Part shown: piece after piece, positions 55,676-64,000 of the stretch
Layout of the letters: every line of letters begins with the position of its first letter
How positions within the stretch are numbered: the first letter of the stretch is position 1
Source of the DNA: Nitrospirota bacterium
GTDB taxonomy: Bacteria; Nitrospirota; Thermodesulfovibrionia; Thermodesulfovibrionales; UBA6898
Direction: 5' to 3'
Assembly: GCA_016235245.1 (NCBI GenBank)
Contig: JACRLO010000014.1
Coordinates: 1 to 64,000, forward strand
Length of the DNA: 64,000 bases
Notes under the pieces: generated by a model
What the model was told of the DNA's origin: nothing
The model's input: only the letters and a program-made list of their open reading frames with translations
Database searches by the model: none
Position numbers and translations under genes: made by a program

Positions 55676-56446
55676 TTAGCCATCGCGGTGCTGACTGCGC
55701 TGCAGCTCAAGGAGTTTGGCATATTTCAGGAAGGACCCCCCTGCTCTGGTAATCGCAATGATAAACCCGTCAAGGCCGTTGAGAAACCCCAGCTTTAGGA
55801 TATAGACCTGCATGAACATTGTGGCCCCATGCAGGAAGGGAGTAACCGCATTAACGCGTTTGCCTGCATCAAAGAGTTCCTTTGCCATGTCCGTAGATCT
55901 TCCCTCCATGATCCTCAGCATGTCAGAGTAGGAGAAAAAGCTGAAATGTTCTATCGGTGCATGAGTCCTGGTCAACGTGCCGTTTGTGGCCCATATGCCG
56001 TGGGTTATGGATTTATAACGCCCCTTGCTCTTCTTGACGAGACGTATTATTCTGTCTGGCCACCATCCGCAGTGTCTGATCCACCTGCCATGAAAGTAGT
56101 TTTTTCTTGGGAAGCTGTAAGCGTCCGCGCCCTGGTCATTGTCCAGAAGTCTCTTGATCTCGGCCTTCGTCTCCTCTGGAATTCTTTCATCCGCATCAAC
56201 GATGAGAACCCATTCATGTCTGCATTTATCAATGGCACTGTTCTTTTGGGGGCCGTCGCCTTTCCAGTCTTCTACAAAGACCCGGCAGCCAAAATCACGA
56301 GCTATGGCCACCGTCTTATCGGTACTCCCGGAATCGACGACTATAATTTCATCTGCAAAGGAGACGCTTCTGAGGCAGTCCGGCAGATTTCTCTCCTCGT
56401 TTTTCGTGATGATCGCAACAGAAAGAGGAGTTTTTTCAGGAGACAT
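55676..56446 (-). CDS. GT2 glycosyltransferase, WaaE/KdtX-like
   Basis: The 256-residue GT-A fold protein opens with LSVAIITKNEERNLPDCLRS and has ADEIIVVDSGSTDKT and WVLIVDADERIPEET with the DxD-type metal site. FPRKNYFHGRWIRHCGWWPD is typical of WaaE/KdtX-type core glucosyltransferases. It would add a sugar to the inner core. Its start overlaps the end of the O-antigen ligase-like gene by 11 bases, consistent with one operon. Confidence 0.85.
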   Translation of the reverse strand: MSPEKTPLSVAIITKNEERNLPDCLRSVSFADEIIVVDSGSTDKTVAIARDFGCRVFVEDWKGDGPQKNSAIDKCRHEWVLIVDADERIPEETKAEIKRLLDNDQGADAYSFPRKNYFHGRWIRHCGWWPDRIIRLVKKSKGRYKSITHGIWATNGTLTRTHAPIEHFSFFSYSDMLRIMEGRSTDMAKELFDAGKRVNAVTPFLHGATMFMQVYILKLGFLNGLDGFIIAITRAGGSFLKYAKLLELQRSQHRDG

Positions 56447-57617
56447 CTATTGCCTCGGACTGTCCGGCAAAGAGAGAAAACGCGATTGCCGTTGCAAAGG
56501 TAAGCACCTGGGTATCGGTCAGGCTGCCGATGATGAAAACTGCGGTAAACGCAAATACCGAGAACCCGAGGGTAGAATGCCGGCCATGCCAGCCTTTTTT
56601 GAGCAGCAGAAAGAGAAGGTAACAGAAGGCGGCCAGACCTACGATGCCGTAACTTACCATCATATGGAGAAAACTGTTATGGGGGTGGTCATGAAAAGGA
56701 AGCAAAGGATCTCCCTTGAAGTTTTCCCAGGACTTTCTGAAGCCTCCCGTGCCAATTCCTGTCAGGGGGCTTTTCTTTATTTCCGATATCGCAATCTCCC
56801 ACATATGAAACCGCAACCCTACGGAGGTATTAATAGCACCAGCCTGATAATAAACGATATCCTCCCCGGCTTTCATGAAGCGCGAACGTATGACAGGGGA
56901 AACGAACAGCAGGGAGACGGCAATAATGCTGACCGCGATTATCTTCACGATATGCTTTTGCCCCATGATGTTGTATACGACAAAAGGGGACAGGATAATC
57001 AGGGCGATATAGCCGCTCCTGCCGCCGACGTACCCGATGGTAAAGAGATACTGGAGCATGAGCGCTGAGTACAACAGACGCTCTCTTTTCGATTCTGATT
57101 TCAGGACGCCGAAGGACGCAAGAAGTATCCCGGTCGTAAGGAGCAGGGAATAGGTAATGTGAGGCGAGCTTCCCCCAAGAAGTCCGGTGGCGAGCCCTTT
57201 CTTCAGAGAAACGATCCCCGCAAACTGCAGCACGGAGATAATACTGTTGACTGAGAGTCCGGCGAGAAACATCCTGAAAGTCAGGTCAGGATATTTTTCG
57301 TCACCAGGGAGTGTTGCAAGTGCTATCGCATACAACCAGTAATGGGTTTTGAGGGCGATAGAGAGGCCGTCTGCAGGAGAGGGACAATAGAGAAGACCGA
57401 TCCAGGGAAGCGTAACAAGAATGGCGACAGGTAACATCAGGTCAGATTTATAGAATTCCTGTGCGCTTGCCAGAAATTTGCCTGACAATACCCAGACGAT
57501 AAGGACAAAGGTCCCGCAGACCACCGTTGGAGAAGTCGCCAGGGGAAGAGAAAAAAACATGCCCGCGTATCCTGCCCGGAGCAGCGCCTCAGTGCTGATT
57601 TCTTTTAAAAATGCCAT
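56436..57617 (-). CDS. O-antigen ligase/polymerase-like membrane protein
   Basis: The protein has about 11-12 membrane helices and a large external loop near residues 265-320 with GLRFHMWEIAISEIKKSPLTGIGTG, then HDHPHNSFLHMMVSYG. These are the arginine and histidine signatures of WaaL-type O-antigen ligases (Wzy_C family). It would attach O-chain to lipid A-core on the outer face of the inner membrane; a polymerase role cannot be excluded. I choose ATG 57617; ATG 57635 is also in frame. Either start overlaps the upstream glycosyltransferase gene. Confidence 0.8.
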   Translation of the reverse strand: MAFLKEISTEALLRAGYAGMFFSLPLATSPTVVCGTFVLIVWVLSGKFLASAQEFYKSDLMLPVAILVTLPWIGLLYCPSPADGLSIALKTHYWLYAIALATLPGDEKYPDLTFRMFLAGLSVNSIISVLQFAGIVSLKKGLATGLLGGSSPHITYSLLLTTGILLASFGVLKSESKRERLLYSALMLQYLFTIGYVGGRSGYIALIILSPFVVYNIMGQKHIVKIIAVSIIAVSLLFVSPVIRSRFMKAGEDIVYYQAGAINTSVGLRFHMWEIAISEIKKSPLTGIGTGGFRKSWENFKGDPLLPFHDHPHNSFLHMMVSYGIVGLAAFCYLLFLLLKKGWHGRHSTLGFSVFAFTAVFIIGSLTDTQVLTFATAIAFSLFAGQSEAIDVS

Positions 57618-58383
57618 TTTCACAAAAGTATGCATCCGAACTGATCGTGTCGTCCAGAAGTTTTTTGTTCAGGTCCCCTATGGTTTTGTTTGTCGGATGC
57701 CACAGATGAAAGCAGATGGCCCCGAAGGGAGAGGTTTTTTTTGTCAGTCCGTATTTAACAAATCTGCAGGCAAGGTCGGAGTCTTCATTGCCCCATCCGA
57801 TGTAATTTTCATTGAAGCCGTTGACTGCCATTACATCCTTCCTGAAAAAACTCATGTTGCATGATTTTATCCCTACGAGCTTCTTGTTTTTGATCGACAT
57901 GCCATAAGGGAGGCGTATCAAATGGTGGATATTGGAAAGACTGCCGGTCAACGCCATATTCCAGAGCGTCAGAAAAGAATTGGCATGGTGATGATCAAAA
58001 AAATCCATGGCGTCTTTATCTACGAGAACCCTTTTGCCCTGCACGAAATATCCCGCTTCCGCAAGCGAAAGATGATCTGACACAAAGTTCCGATTAACGA
58101 CGCAATCGCCGTCAAGGAGGATAATATAATCGCCCGAAGACCGGGCAATCCCGCCGTTGCGGATTTTTCCTGCCCGGAAGCCTTTATTTTCCTGCCATAC
58201 ATGCAGAAGCGGGAAGCTGAAAAGCGCGGATGACTTTTGTATCAACTCCGCGGTATCACTCCCTGAACCGTCATCGGCGATGATAATCTCATCGGGTGTT
58301 GTTTTTTGGCAGAGAAACCCATCGAGCACCTTCTTTAAATACGCAGGACTGTTATAGGTCGATATGATAACTGATACTTTCAA
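57589..58383 (-). CDS. GT2 glycosyltransferase with C-terminal galactosyltransferase-type region
   Basis: The 264-residue GT-A protein starts with VSVIISTYNSPAYLKKVLDG and has EIIIADDGSGSD and IILLDGDCVVN. The C-terminal half contains NMSFFRKDVMAVNGFNENYIGWGNEDSDLACR, the GWGxEDxD pattern of the Glyco_transf_7C region. Translation starts at TTG 58383, immediately after the stop of the reductase-like gene. Sugar and acceptor are unknown; lipopolysaccharide core assembly is the likely setting. Confidence 0.83.
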   Translation of the reverse strand: MKVSVIISTYNSPAYLKKVLDGFLCQKTTPDEIIIADDGSGSDTAELIQKSSALFSFPLLHVWQENKGFRAGKIRNGGIARSSGDYIILLDGDCVVNRNFVSDHLSLAEAGYFVQGKRVLVDKDAMDFFDHHHANSFLTLWNMALTGSLSNIHHLIRLPYGMSIKNKKLVGIKSCNMSFFRKDVMAVNGFNENYIGWGNEDSDLACRFVKYGLTKKTSPFGAICFHLWHPTNKTIGDLNKKLLDDTISSDAYFCENGIFKRNQH

Positions 58384-59337
58384 TTATTTTCCCCAGTCGA
58401 GCCGGGTTTTTGTCCTGTGGTGCAGAAATTTTTCTGCAGAGAGGGCTGCTTTGGCGCCGTCTGAAACGGCTGCTACGACCTGACGCACCTCAGTGCATAT
58501 CACGTCGCCCGCAGCGAAGACGCCTGCAAGGGAGGTTTCCATCATTCTGTTTGTATCGACACATTCTTCTTCCGTAAGAGGCACTGCGCCATACAGGAAA
58601 TCAACGATCGGCTTGGAGCCCTGTATATAGACAAATACTCCTGCCATGGCAAGCTGAAATTCTTTCTTCTCACCATCGAGAAGGCTGATCTTCTCGACCG
58701 TGTCTCCGCCTTCGATGGATATGACTGTGTGGCCAGGGAGCACCTTCAGGTTCTCTGCGGCAAGGGCAGGGTGGTCTTCGACCTTCAGTTTCGGGGTTGG
58801 CGAGATGAGATAGACGGTCTCGGCAAAGCGGGTGAGGTATCCCGCTTCCTTGATCGCCTCTTCCGAACTGCCGATTACGCATACCGTTTTGCCCTTGAAA
58901 AAGGCCGCATCGCAGACTGCACAGTAGCTTACTCCTCTGCCCAGGAACTCGGCCTCTCCCTTGATCGAAGGCTTCCTGCCCATGGAGCCTGTTGCAATGA
59001 TAACGCTTTTGCCTTTATAGCTGCCTTCCATGGTGAAGGCTTCCTTGATATCGCCGCCAAGATTTACGCCTACTACCTGAGCTTCTACATACTGTGCACC
59101 GAACGCGATCGCCTGGTTCCGAAACAGATCGAGCAGTTCCCTGCCTGAAACAGGCCCGGGCACCCCCGGATAGTTCTCAATATGGCCGGTGTAGGCAAGC
59201 GCCCCGGCGGTCTTTGATTTATCCAGCACGATGGTTTTGAGTTTGGACCGCGATGCATACTGGGCGGCAGAGAGTCCGGCCGGGCCGCCGCCGATGATCA
59301 AAACGTCATATAGGTTTTCCGTATCGGTATTGGTCAT
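58384..59337 (-). CDS. Thioredoxin reductase-like FAD flavoprotein
   Basis: The 317-residue protein has the FAD motif VLIIGGGPAGLSAAQYAS, the redox-active pair in SYCAVCDAAFF, and the NAD(P) region CVIGSSEEAIKEAGYL. FAAGDVICTEVRQVVAAVSDG ends the FAD domain. The CxxC and length match thioredoxin reductase (TrxB). It transfers electrons from NAD(P)H to thioredoxin or a similar protein. The pyridine motif lacks the usual GxGxxA/G form (GSSEEA), so the cofactor preference is uncertain. It is the first gene of the saccharide run, an odd neighbour. Confidence 0.82.
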   Translation of the reverse strand: MTNTDTENLYDVLIIGGGPAGLSAAQYASRSKLKTIVLDKSKTAGALAYTGHIENYPGVPGPVSGRELLDLFRNQAIAFGAQYVEAQVVGVNLGGDIKEAFTMEGSYKGKSVIIATGSMGRKPSIKGEAEFLGRGVSYCAVCDAAFFKGKTVCVIGSSEEAIKEAGYLTRFAETVYLISPTPKLKVEDHPALAAENLKVLPGHTVISIEGGDTVEKISLLDGEKKEFQLAMAGVFVYIQGSKPIVDFLYGAVPLTEEECVDTNRMMETSLAGVFAAGDVICTEVRQVVAAVSDGAKAALSAEKFLHHRTKTRLDWGK

Positions 59338-59472
59338 TATGCCTCCCTGACAGAATGCTTGTGATCAATTATTTAAACATAGTAGAGAACGGCTTGTCAG
59401 TATCGCAATGCCCGGGAAAGGAGGCTGGAGTGAGCAGGGCAGGTCTTGTCGTCGCATACCGCGGCAGTCAGA

Positions 59473-61146
59473 TTACGTGTTGTCCTGCCGGTCATCGATT
59501 TTGAACCAGTCCATATAGCCCTGAATTTCTGCGGACAGATGGGCAAGGTCGCGTGCTGACTGACTAATCTGGTCCGTAGCCTCGGCAGAACGGTTGATCA
59601 GGCCGGAGATGCCCTCCATGTTCTGTGTTACCTCTTCCGTTGCTGCCGACTGCTCTTCCGTGGCAACAGCGATTTTCCTTACCATATCTACAACGTCGGA
59701 TGAAGACATCACAATCGACTCCATCGATTGGCTGGCTTCCCGCGCAATCGAAACGCCCCTGCCGACTTCGTCGTTGCCCTTCTGCATGGCCTGCACCGAC
59801 TGCGCGGCCTCTGCCTGAATAGTCGTTATCCGCTGTTTTATATCATGGGTTGCCCTTGCAGTCCTTTCTGCGAGCTTTCTCACTTCGTCGGCCACTATGG
59901 CGAAGCCTCTGCCCTGCTCTCCTGCCCGGGCAGCCTCGATAGCGGCATTCAGGGCAAGGAGGTTTGTCTGATCTGCTATATCATTGATCACGGCCACAAT
60001 TTCGCCGATCTGGGCGGCGCTCCTGTCCAGTCGTTGAATGGTATCCATTGCCTCTTTGACTTCGTCTGCTATCTTCAGCATGGTGCTGACGGTTAATTCT
60101 ACGGTCTCTTTGCCGCTTAGTGCCTGTCCGGATGAATCTTTCGTCTTGTCCGCAGCCTGTCCTGCGTTTCGGGCCACTTCAATGATAGTCTGTGACATCT
60201 CGGATATTGCCCTGACGACTTCATTGCCCTGACGGGATTGTTCCTGAGATCCTTTGTTCAGGCCATCGGCAGTTGCCGACAGCTCCTCTGAGGCCGACGA
60301 AAGATTCAGAACCCCGGTTTTTATCCGTCCGGCCATTATGCTGATCTTCTCTGACATCGTTGTGAAATCCTTCATCATCATGCCGATCTCATCATTTCTG
60401 GATATGGTGTTAAATGCAGATCGGAAGTTTCCCTCGGCCATACCCCTGGATTGATTCGATACCATGAGGATCGGCGAAATGATCGTTTTGGCAAAGATCC
60501 TTGCCAGGACGACAAGGAACCCAATAAAGAGGCCTCCGCCTGCTATATATGCCCATTTCACCACGGCAGATTCTCTCTTCATCTTGTCGACCATGACCGT
60601 GATCCTGGTATTTACCCTGGCATCGGCTTCTGCTGTGGCACCGGACATGGCAAGGACTCTTTCTCTCTGGATTCCTTCACCGATCTCTCTGGCCTGCTGG
60701 AGGTCGCCATCGAGAATGAGGGGGATAACCTTGTTATCTCTGGTCTCTTTCATGGCGGTCCATGACTTGTCCGCAGTTGAGATCAGTGCCACAACATCGG
60801 CAAGTCCGCTTTCTGCCACAGAAGCTCCTATCGCGCTGAACAGGGCGTCAATGCGGGCAGTCTGCTCCTTGATGACTTCAATGTGCTCCATCTGTCTGCT
60901 GCGGTCTTTTTCGGCCATAAGGGCCGCAACTCTTCCTCTTGTCAGGTTAATGTTAAGGAGCAGTTTTGTGATATCATTTGCGGTCTGCATGTTGCGCATT
61001 ATCTCTGTATAGGCTTTTCCGCCGACCTGTACCCTTGCAAGCAATAATTGCCCGATAACAATGCCTGATACCGCACCGACAACCATGATGCAGAATACCG
61101 TATAGAATTTTTTCCTGAGACTTATGCCGCTAAGACGGTCAAACAT
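59473..61146 (-). CDS. Methyl-accepting chemotaxis protein
   Basis: The 557-residue receptor has two membrane helices (about 12-34 and 198-219) around a helical-bundle sensor of about 160 residues. A HAMP domain (about 220-272) and a signalling domain follow. The conserved hairpin tip IADQTNLLALNAAIEAARAG contacts CheA and CheW. The sensor resembles four-helix-bundle types, so its ligand is unknown. No CheR pentapeptide tail is seen. It neighbours a flagellar rod protein gene, supporting motility. Confidence 0.92.
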   Translation of the reverse strand: MFDRLSGISLRKKFYTVFCIMVVGAVSGIVIGQLLLARVQVGGKAYTEIMRNMQTANDITKLLLNINLTRGRVAALMAEKDRSRQMEHIEVIKEQTARIDALFSAIGASVAESGLADVVALISTADKSWTAMKETRDNKVIPLILDGDLQQAREIGEGIQRERVLAMSGATAEADARVNTRITVMVDKMKRESAVVKWAYIAGGGLFIGFLVVLARIFAKTIISPILMVSNQSRGMAEGNFRSAFNTISRNDEIGMMMKDFTTMSEKISIMAGRIKTGVLNLSSASEELSATADGLNKGSQEQSRQGNEVVRAISEMSQTIIEVARNAGQAADKTKDSSGQALSGKETVELTVSTMLKIADEVKEAMDTIQRLDRSAAQIGEIVAVINDIADQTNLLALNAAIEAARAGEQGRGFAIVADEVRKLAERTARATHDIKQRITTIQAEAAQSVQAMQKGNDEVGRGVSIAREASQSMESIVMSSSDVVDMVRKIAVATEEQSAATEEVTQNMEGISGLINRSAEATDQISQSARDLAHLSAEIQGYMDWFKIDDRQDNT

Positions 61147-61184
61147 GGTATGTCCCCCAATGATTTCTGTGAAACGGGAAGTTT

Positions 61185-61490
61185 CTAACCCTTGATATCG
61201 AGAATGCTGCCGGTAATCTCGTCTTCCATGCGGATGGCTTTGATGTTTGCCTTAAATGCGATTTCCGTGACGATGAGGTCGACCATTTCCCCTGCAAGGT
61301 CCACTTCAGGGACGTCGAGCTGTCTGATCGTGGCAGAAACGCCACCATCAGACATTGTATTTAACATGGCGTTCGAGGGCTTGAAGCCCTCGGTGTTCAT
61401 ATTGGCCACATTGTTTGCCGTGACATTCAGCCGGGTGAGGTATGCGCTGAGCGCACTGACGGATATGCCGAAGATGTTACCGGTATGCAT
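61185..61490 (-). CDS. FlgC/FlgG-type flagellar basal-body rod protein, short form
   Basis: The 101-residue protein has the N-terminal rod motif ISVSALSAYLTRLNVTANNVANMNTEGFK and the C-terminal helix VDLAGEMVDLIVTEIAFKANIKAIRMEDE, the two ends shared by all rod and hook proteins. The middle domain is almost absent. Such short orphan rod-like proteins occur apart from main flagellar operons in several phyla. It lies between the chemoreceptor and mqnC. Whether it is built into the basal body is unknown. Confidence 0.8.
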   Translation of the reverse strand: MHTGNIFGISVSALSAYLTRLNVTANNVANMNTEGFKPSNAMLNTMSDGGVSATIRQLDVPEVDLAGEMVDLIVTEIAFKANIKAIRMEDEITGSILDIKG

Positions 61491-61559
61491 GCATTACTCC
61501 TTAACAGGAAATACGTGGGTCCTTTTATGTCTTTCTTATCGGAAAAGGAAGAAAAATCT

Positions 61560-62645
61560 TTAGAAATGGCGAAGAAGGTTGTAGCAGGTGTCACGCTGGG
61601 CAGGGACAAAGCCTGCCATACGGATGGCGCTGATGATGTCATTCATGGTGACGGCATAGCTTATCCCGGTAGAGGCTACGACGTTTTCCTCGATCATGGT
61701 TGACCCGAAGTCATTGGCGCCGAAACGAAGTGCCACCTGGGCCATCTTCAACCCCTGAGTCACCCACGATGCCTGTATATTTTCGATGTTTTCGAGATAG
61801 ATCCTCGAAAGCGCCAGCACTCTGAGATATTCGACTGCAGTTGCCGGCCCCTGAACCTTCTGCCCGGAACGATGAGTTTTTTTGCCTTTTGCCTGCAGTT
61901 CAGTATTGCCCGGCTGGAATGACCATGGGATAAAGGCGGTAAATCCTCCTGTCCGGTCCTGGAGCTGTCTGATGGCATCAAGGTGGGTGATGATGTCCTC
62001 CGGCGTCTCGATGCTCCCAAACATCATGGTGGCTGTTGTCCTCATGCCGAGTCCGTGTGCTGCTTCCATCACCTCAAGCCAGCGGGAAGACTTGATCTTC
62101 TTTGGGCTCAGCACCTCACGCACCCTGTCAGAAAGTATTTCTGCACCGCCGCCGGGGATCGAGTCCAGCCCTGCAGCCCTCAGTATCCTGAGCGTTTCCC
62201 GTATGGTCAAATCGGATGCATCTGCTATATAGCAGACCTCCGGAGGTGAAAAACCGTGGACATTAATATTGAACCGCTCTTTAATCGATGAAAGGAGATC
62301 GGCGTAATAGAAAATATCAAGCGCCGGATGGAGGCCCCCCTGAATCAGTATCTGCGTGCCTCCAAGGGCTATGGTTTCATCAATCTTTCTGAAGATCGTA
62401 TCTTTGTCCAGAAGATAGGCATCTGCATCATCTTCATCGCGCCAGAAGGCGCAGAAGGTGCATTTGTTGATGCAGACGTTTGTGTAGTTGATGTTCCTGT
62501 CCACCACAAAGGTGCAGGCCCCTTCAGGATGGAGCGCTTTTCTGATGCTGTCCGCCCAGAGGCCGAGGCCCAGCAGGTCAGCATTGTTGAATAACGCAAG
62601 GGCCTCTTTTCTGCTTATCCGCTCTTTTGCCGAATGCGCCTTCAT
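61560..62645 (-). CDS. mqnC: Cyclic dehypoxanthinyl futalosine synthase
   Basis: This is a radical-SAM enzyme with the cluster motif CINKCTFCAFWRDEDDADAY near residue 56. GGLHPALDIFYYADLLSSIK and the C-terminal GANDFGSTMIEENVVASTG are typical of MqnC. It closes dehypoxanthinyl futalosine to the spiro compound in the futalosine route to menaquinone. A basic stretch, AKGKKTHRSGQKVQG, interrupts the usual region before AVEYLRVLALSRI. The ATG overlaps the mqnE stop by four bases. Confidence 0.93.
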   Translation of the reverse strand: MKAHSAKERISRKEALALFNNADLLGLGLWADSIRKALHPEGACTFVVDRNINYTNVCINKCTFCAFWRDEDDADAYLLDKDTIFRKIDETIALGGTQILIQGGLHPALDIFYYADLLSSIKERFNINVHGFSPPEVCYIADASDLTIRETLRILRAAGLDSIPGGGAEILSDRVREVLSPKKIKSSRWLEVMEAAHGLGMRTTATMMFGSIETPEDIITHLDAIRQLQDRTGGFTAFIPWSFQPGNTELQAKGKKTHRSGQKVQGPATAVEYLRVLALSRIYLENIENIQASWVTQGLKMAQVALRFGANDFGSTMIEENVVASTGISYAVTMNDIISAIRMAGFVPAQRDTCYNLLRHF

Positions 62646-63745
62646 GTATATACCCTGATGGTCTTATAAAATGAATCCCGCTCTACTGCGGTCCTGCCTG
62701 CCTTCTGTATCAGGGTTACCAGCTGTTCTGCCGTCAGTTTTTCACTGGTCAGTGCCCCTGCAGCATGGGTGATCTTCTCTTCGATAATCGTGCCGTCAAT
62801 ATCGTCAGCGCCGAACATCAGCGCCAGCTGGGATATCTTTTCTCCCAGCATGATCCAGTAGGCCTTGATATGGGCAAAATTATCGAGGAAGATGCGGCTC
62901 ACCGCAACAGTCCTGAGGTCGTCGATGCCGGAGGTATAGCTGCCCTCGATCTCGGTGTTTTTGGGGTGATAGGCAAGGGGAATGAACGCCTGGAACCCCT
63001 TTGTCCTGTCCTGCAGGCTTCTGAGGCGGGAAAGATGATCGACCCGGTCGGCAAGGCTTTCTACATGTCCATAGAGCATGGTCGCATTTGTCCTGAGGCC
63101 GACCCTGTGTGCTGCTTCCATCACCTCGATCCAGCGGTCACCAGGGATCTTTTCCGGGCAGAGCCGGTTTCGTATGCCTTCGCTGAAGATCTCTGCACCG
63201 CCGCCCGGCATGGAGCCGAGACCGTTCTTTTTGAGGGCTTTAAGCGTATCGATAAGTGTATGACCGCTGATCTTTGAGAAATAGTCGATCTCCACTGCGG
63301 TGAAGGCCTTGATATGGAGTTTTGGGAAATGTTTTTTTATGGCAGAGACCATGTTGAGATAGTGCTCAAAAGGCCAGTCAGGATGCAGGCCGCCAACGAT
63401 ATGTACCTCGGAAATGCGGTGCTGAGTGACTGCTGATGGTTTTTTGCCTCTTCTGTTCTGTCCTTCGCCTATCTTTTTAATGATTTCGTCAATCGTGAGT
63501 TCGAACGCGCCTTCCTGTCCCTGCGACCTGCTGAATGCGCAGAACTTGCAGCGGTTCACACAGATATTCGTCGGGTTGACATGCCTGTTCCGGATGAAAA
63601 AGGCCTTTCCGCCGTTTTTCTTCGCAGCCACATGGGAGGCAAGCGCTCCTAAAGTAAAAATGTCGTCAGTTTCGAAAAGACGCAGGGCGTCCGCTTCGGT
63701 GATGCGTCTGCCTGCGAGGACTTTCTTCCGTATTCCAGAGAGCAT
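62642..63745 (-). CDS. mqnE: Aminofutalosine synthase
   Basis: A radical-SAM enzyme of 367 residues. CVNRCKFCAFSRSQGQEGAF near residue 62 is the Cx3Cx2C cluster motif with the sequence typical of MqnE. HIVGGLHPDWPFEHYLNM and GADDIDGTIIEEKITHAAG follow. It joins carboxyvinyloxy-benzoate to SAM to make aminofutalosine, the entry to the futalosine pathway. A basic insertion, GEGQNRRGKKPSAVTQHR, precedes SEVHIVGG. It overlaps mqnC by four bases and is divergent from rpsF. Confidence 0.93.
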   Translation of the reverse strand: MLSGIRKKVLAGRRITEADALRLFETDDIFTLGALASHVAAKKNGGKAFFIRNRHVNPTNICVNRCKFCAFSRSQGQEGAFELTIDEIIKKIGEGQNRRGKKPSAVTQHRISEVHIVGGLHPDWPFEHYLNMVSAIKKHFPKLHIKAFTAVEIDYFSKISGHTLIDTLKALKKNGLGSMPGGGAEIFSEGIRNRLCPEKIPGDRWIEVMEAAHRVGLRTNATMLYGHVESLADRVDHLSRLRSLQDRTKGFQAFIPLAYHPKNTEIEGSYTSGIDDLRTVAVSRIFLDNFAHIKAYWIMLGEKISQLALMFGADDIDGTIIEEKITHAAGALTSEKLTAEQLVTLIQKAGRTAVERDSFYKTIRVYT

Positions 63746-63831
63746 AGACCATTATAAATCAAAACCTCTCGTAAAGACCAAAAGCATAGGGGATGTGTCC
63801 CTGCTTAAAAAGTCTTACGGAGCTGCTTTTG

Positions 63832-63861
63832 TTGACCTGTTGCCGCTGCCTGTGGTATAAC
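63832..63861 (+). promoter_or_regulatory. Sigma-70-type promoter of rpsF
   Basis: TTGACC (63832-63837) and TATAAC (63856-63861) are separated by 18 bp and lie about 75 bp before the rpsF start. Confidence 0.65.
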
Positions 63862-63873
63862 AATTAGCTCCTT

Positions 63874-63914
63874 GCTCTTCCCTTGGGGAAGGGCTTTAAT
63901 CCTGAATCTTCAGG
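63874..63914 (+). promoter_or_regulatory. Two hairpins in the rpsF leader
   Basis: GCTCTTCCC pairs with GGGAAGGGC (63874-63894, loop TTG), and CCTGAA pairs with TTCAGG (63901-63914). Ribosomal-protein S6 operons often have leader structures bound by S6-S18. These could serve that role or as an attenuator, but I cannot match the known motif. Confidence 0.4.
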
Positions 63915-63938
63915 AACAATCCATAAGGAGGTGTTTGC

Positions 63939-64000
63939 ATGAACATCTACGAGAACGTCGTAATCCTCAACGCCTCACTCCCCGATGAAGAGATCAATGC
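63939..64000 (+). CDS. rpsF: Ribosomal protein S6, 3' part outside window
   Basis: Only 20 complete codons are present. They read MNIYENVVILNASLPDEEIN, the standard start of bacterial S6, a protein of the small-subunit platform that pairs with S18. AAGGAGG at 63924-63930 is a strong ribosome site eight bases before the ATG. A promoter and two hairpins lie upstream. rpsR and rplI normally follow, which would be outside this window. Confidence 0.85.
   Translation, partial: MNIYENVVILNASLPDEEIN

Overview
The window looks like the chromosome of a Gram-negative, probably anaerobic bacterium. An ion-translocating Rnf complex, futalosine-pathway menaquinone genes (mqnE, mqnC), a NifA-type activator, lipid A export and O-antigen genes, a methyl-accepting chemotaxis protein and a flagellar rod protein all fit a Nitrospirota/Thermodesulfovibrionia-like or deltaproteobacterial-like genome. 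That placement is inference from gene content; no 16S rRNA is present.

Positions 1-9.3 kb are an AT-richer accessory region that abuts the 3' end of a tRNA-Pro gene, where tyrosine-recombinase islands commonly insert. It holds almost only defence-type genes. These are a methyltransferase/helicase/GIY-YIG nuclease triad, a four-helix SLATT membrane protein overlapping a wrecked TIR-like gene, an Mrr-type membrane nuclease, and an AbiU2-like HEPN gene paired with a DUF6933 gene. Two tandem 11-bp repeats lie about 50 bp from the tRNA end.

Positions 9.3-22.7 kb carry a TPR lipoprotein, a CYTH protein, a methyltransferase, a 59-codon ferredoxin next to nifA, an NRAMP transporter, glnB, a glnA interrupted by an internal deletion, a YgiB-YgiC-DUF350 module, an aminotransferase and an exported protein. 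Positions 22.9-33.8 kb hold purB-purL and the complete rnfCDGEAB operon.

Positions 33.9-44.2 kb are a pyrimidine operon: promoter, PyrR-type RNA site, 44-codon leader ORF, then pyrR-pyrB-pyrC-carA-(2TM protein)-carB with overlapping or tight junctions. A heptose kinase and a PP-loop enzyme follow. Positions 44.4-47.7 kb hold an exported protein, a higA antitoxin with a decayed higB, and hisA-hisF.

Positions 47.7-59.3 kb build the envelope: a DUF3108 protein, MsbA, glycosyltransferases, a YejM/PbgA-like sulfatase-fold protein, a methyltransferase, an O-antigen ligase-like protein and a thioredoxin-reductase-like enzyme. The right end has the chemoreceptor, the flagellar protein, mqnE-mqnC and the start of rpsF.

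The main points for follow-up are the PyrR-site/leader-ORF arrangement, the defence region with its broken TIR partner, the internal deletion in glnA, and short dispersed repeats found between genes and inside coding sequences.
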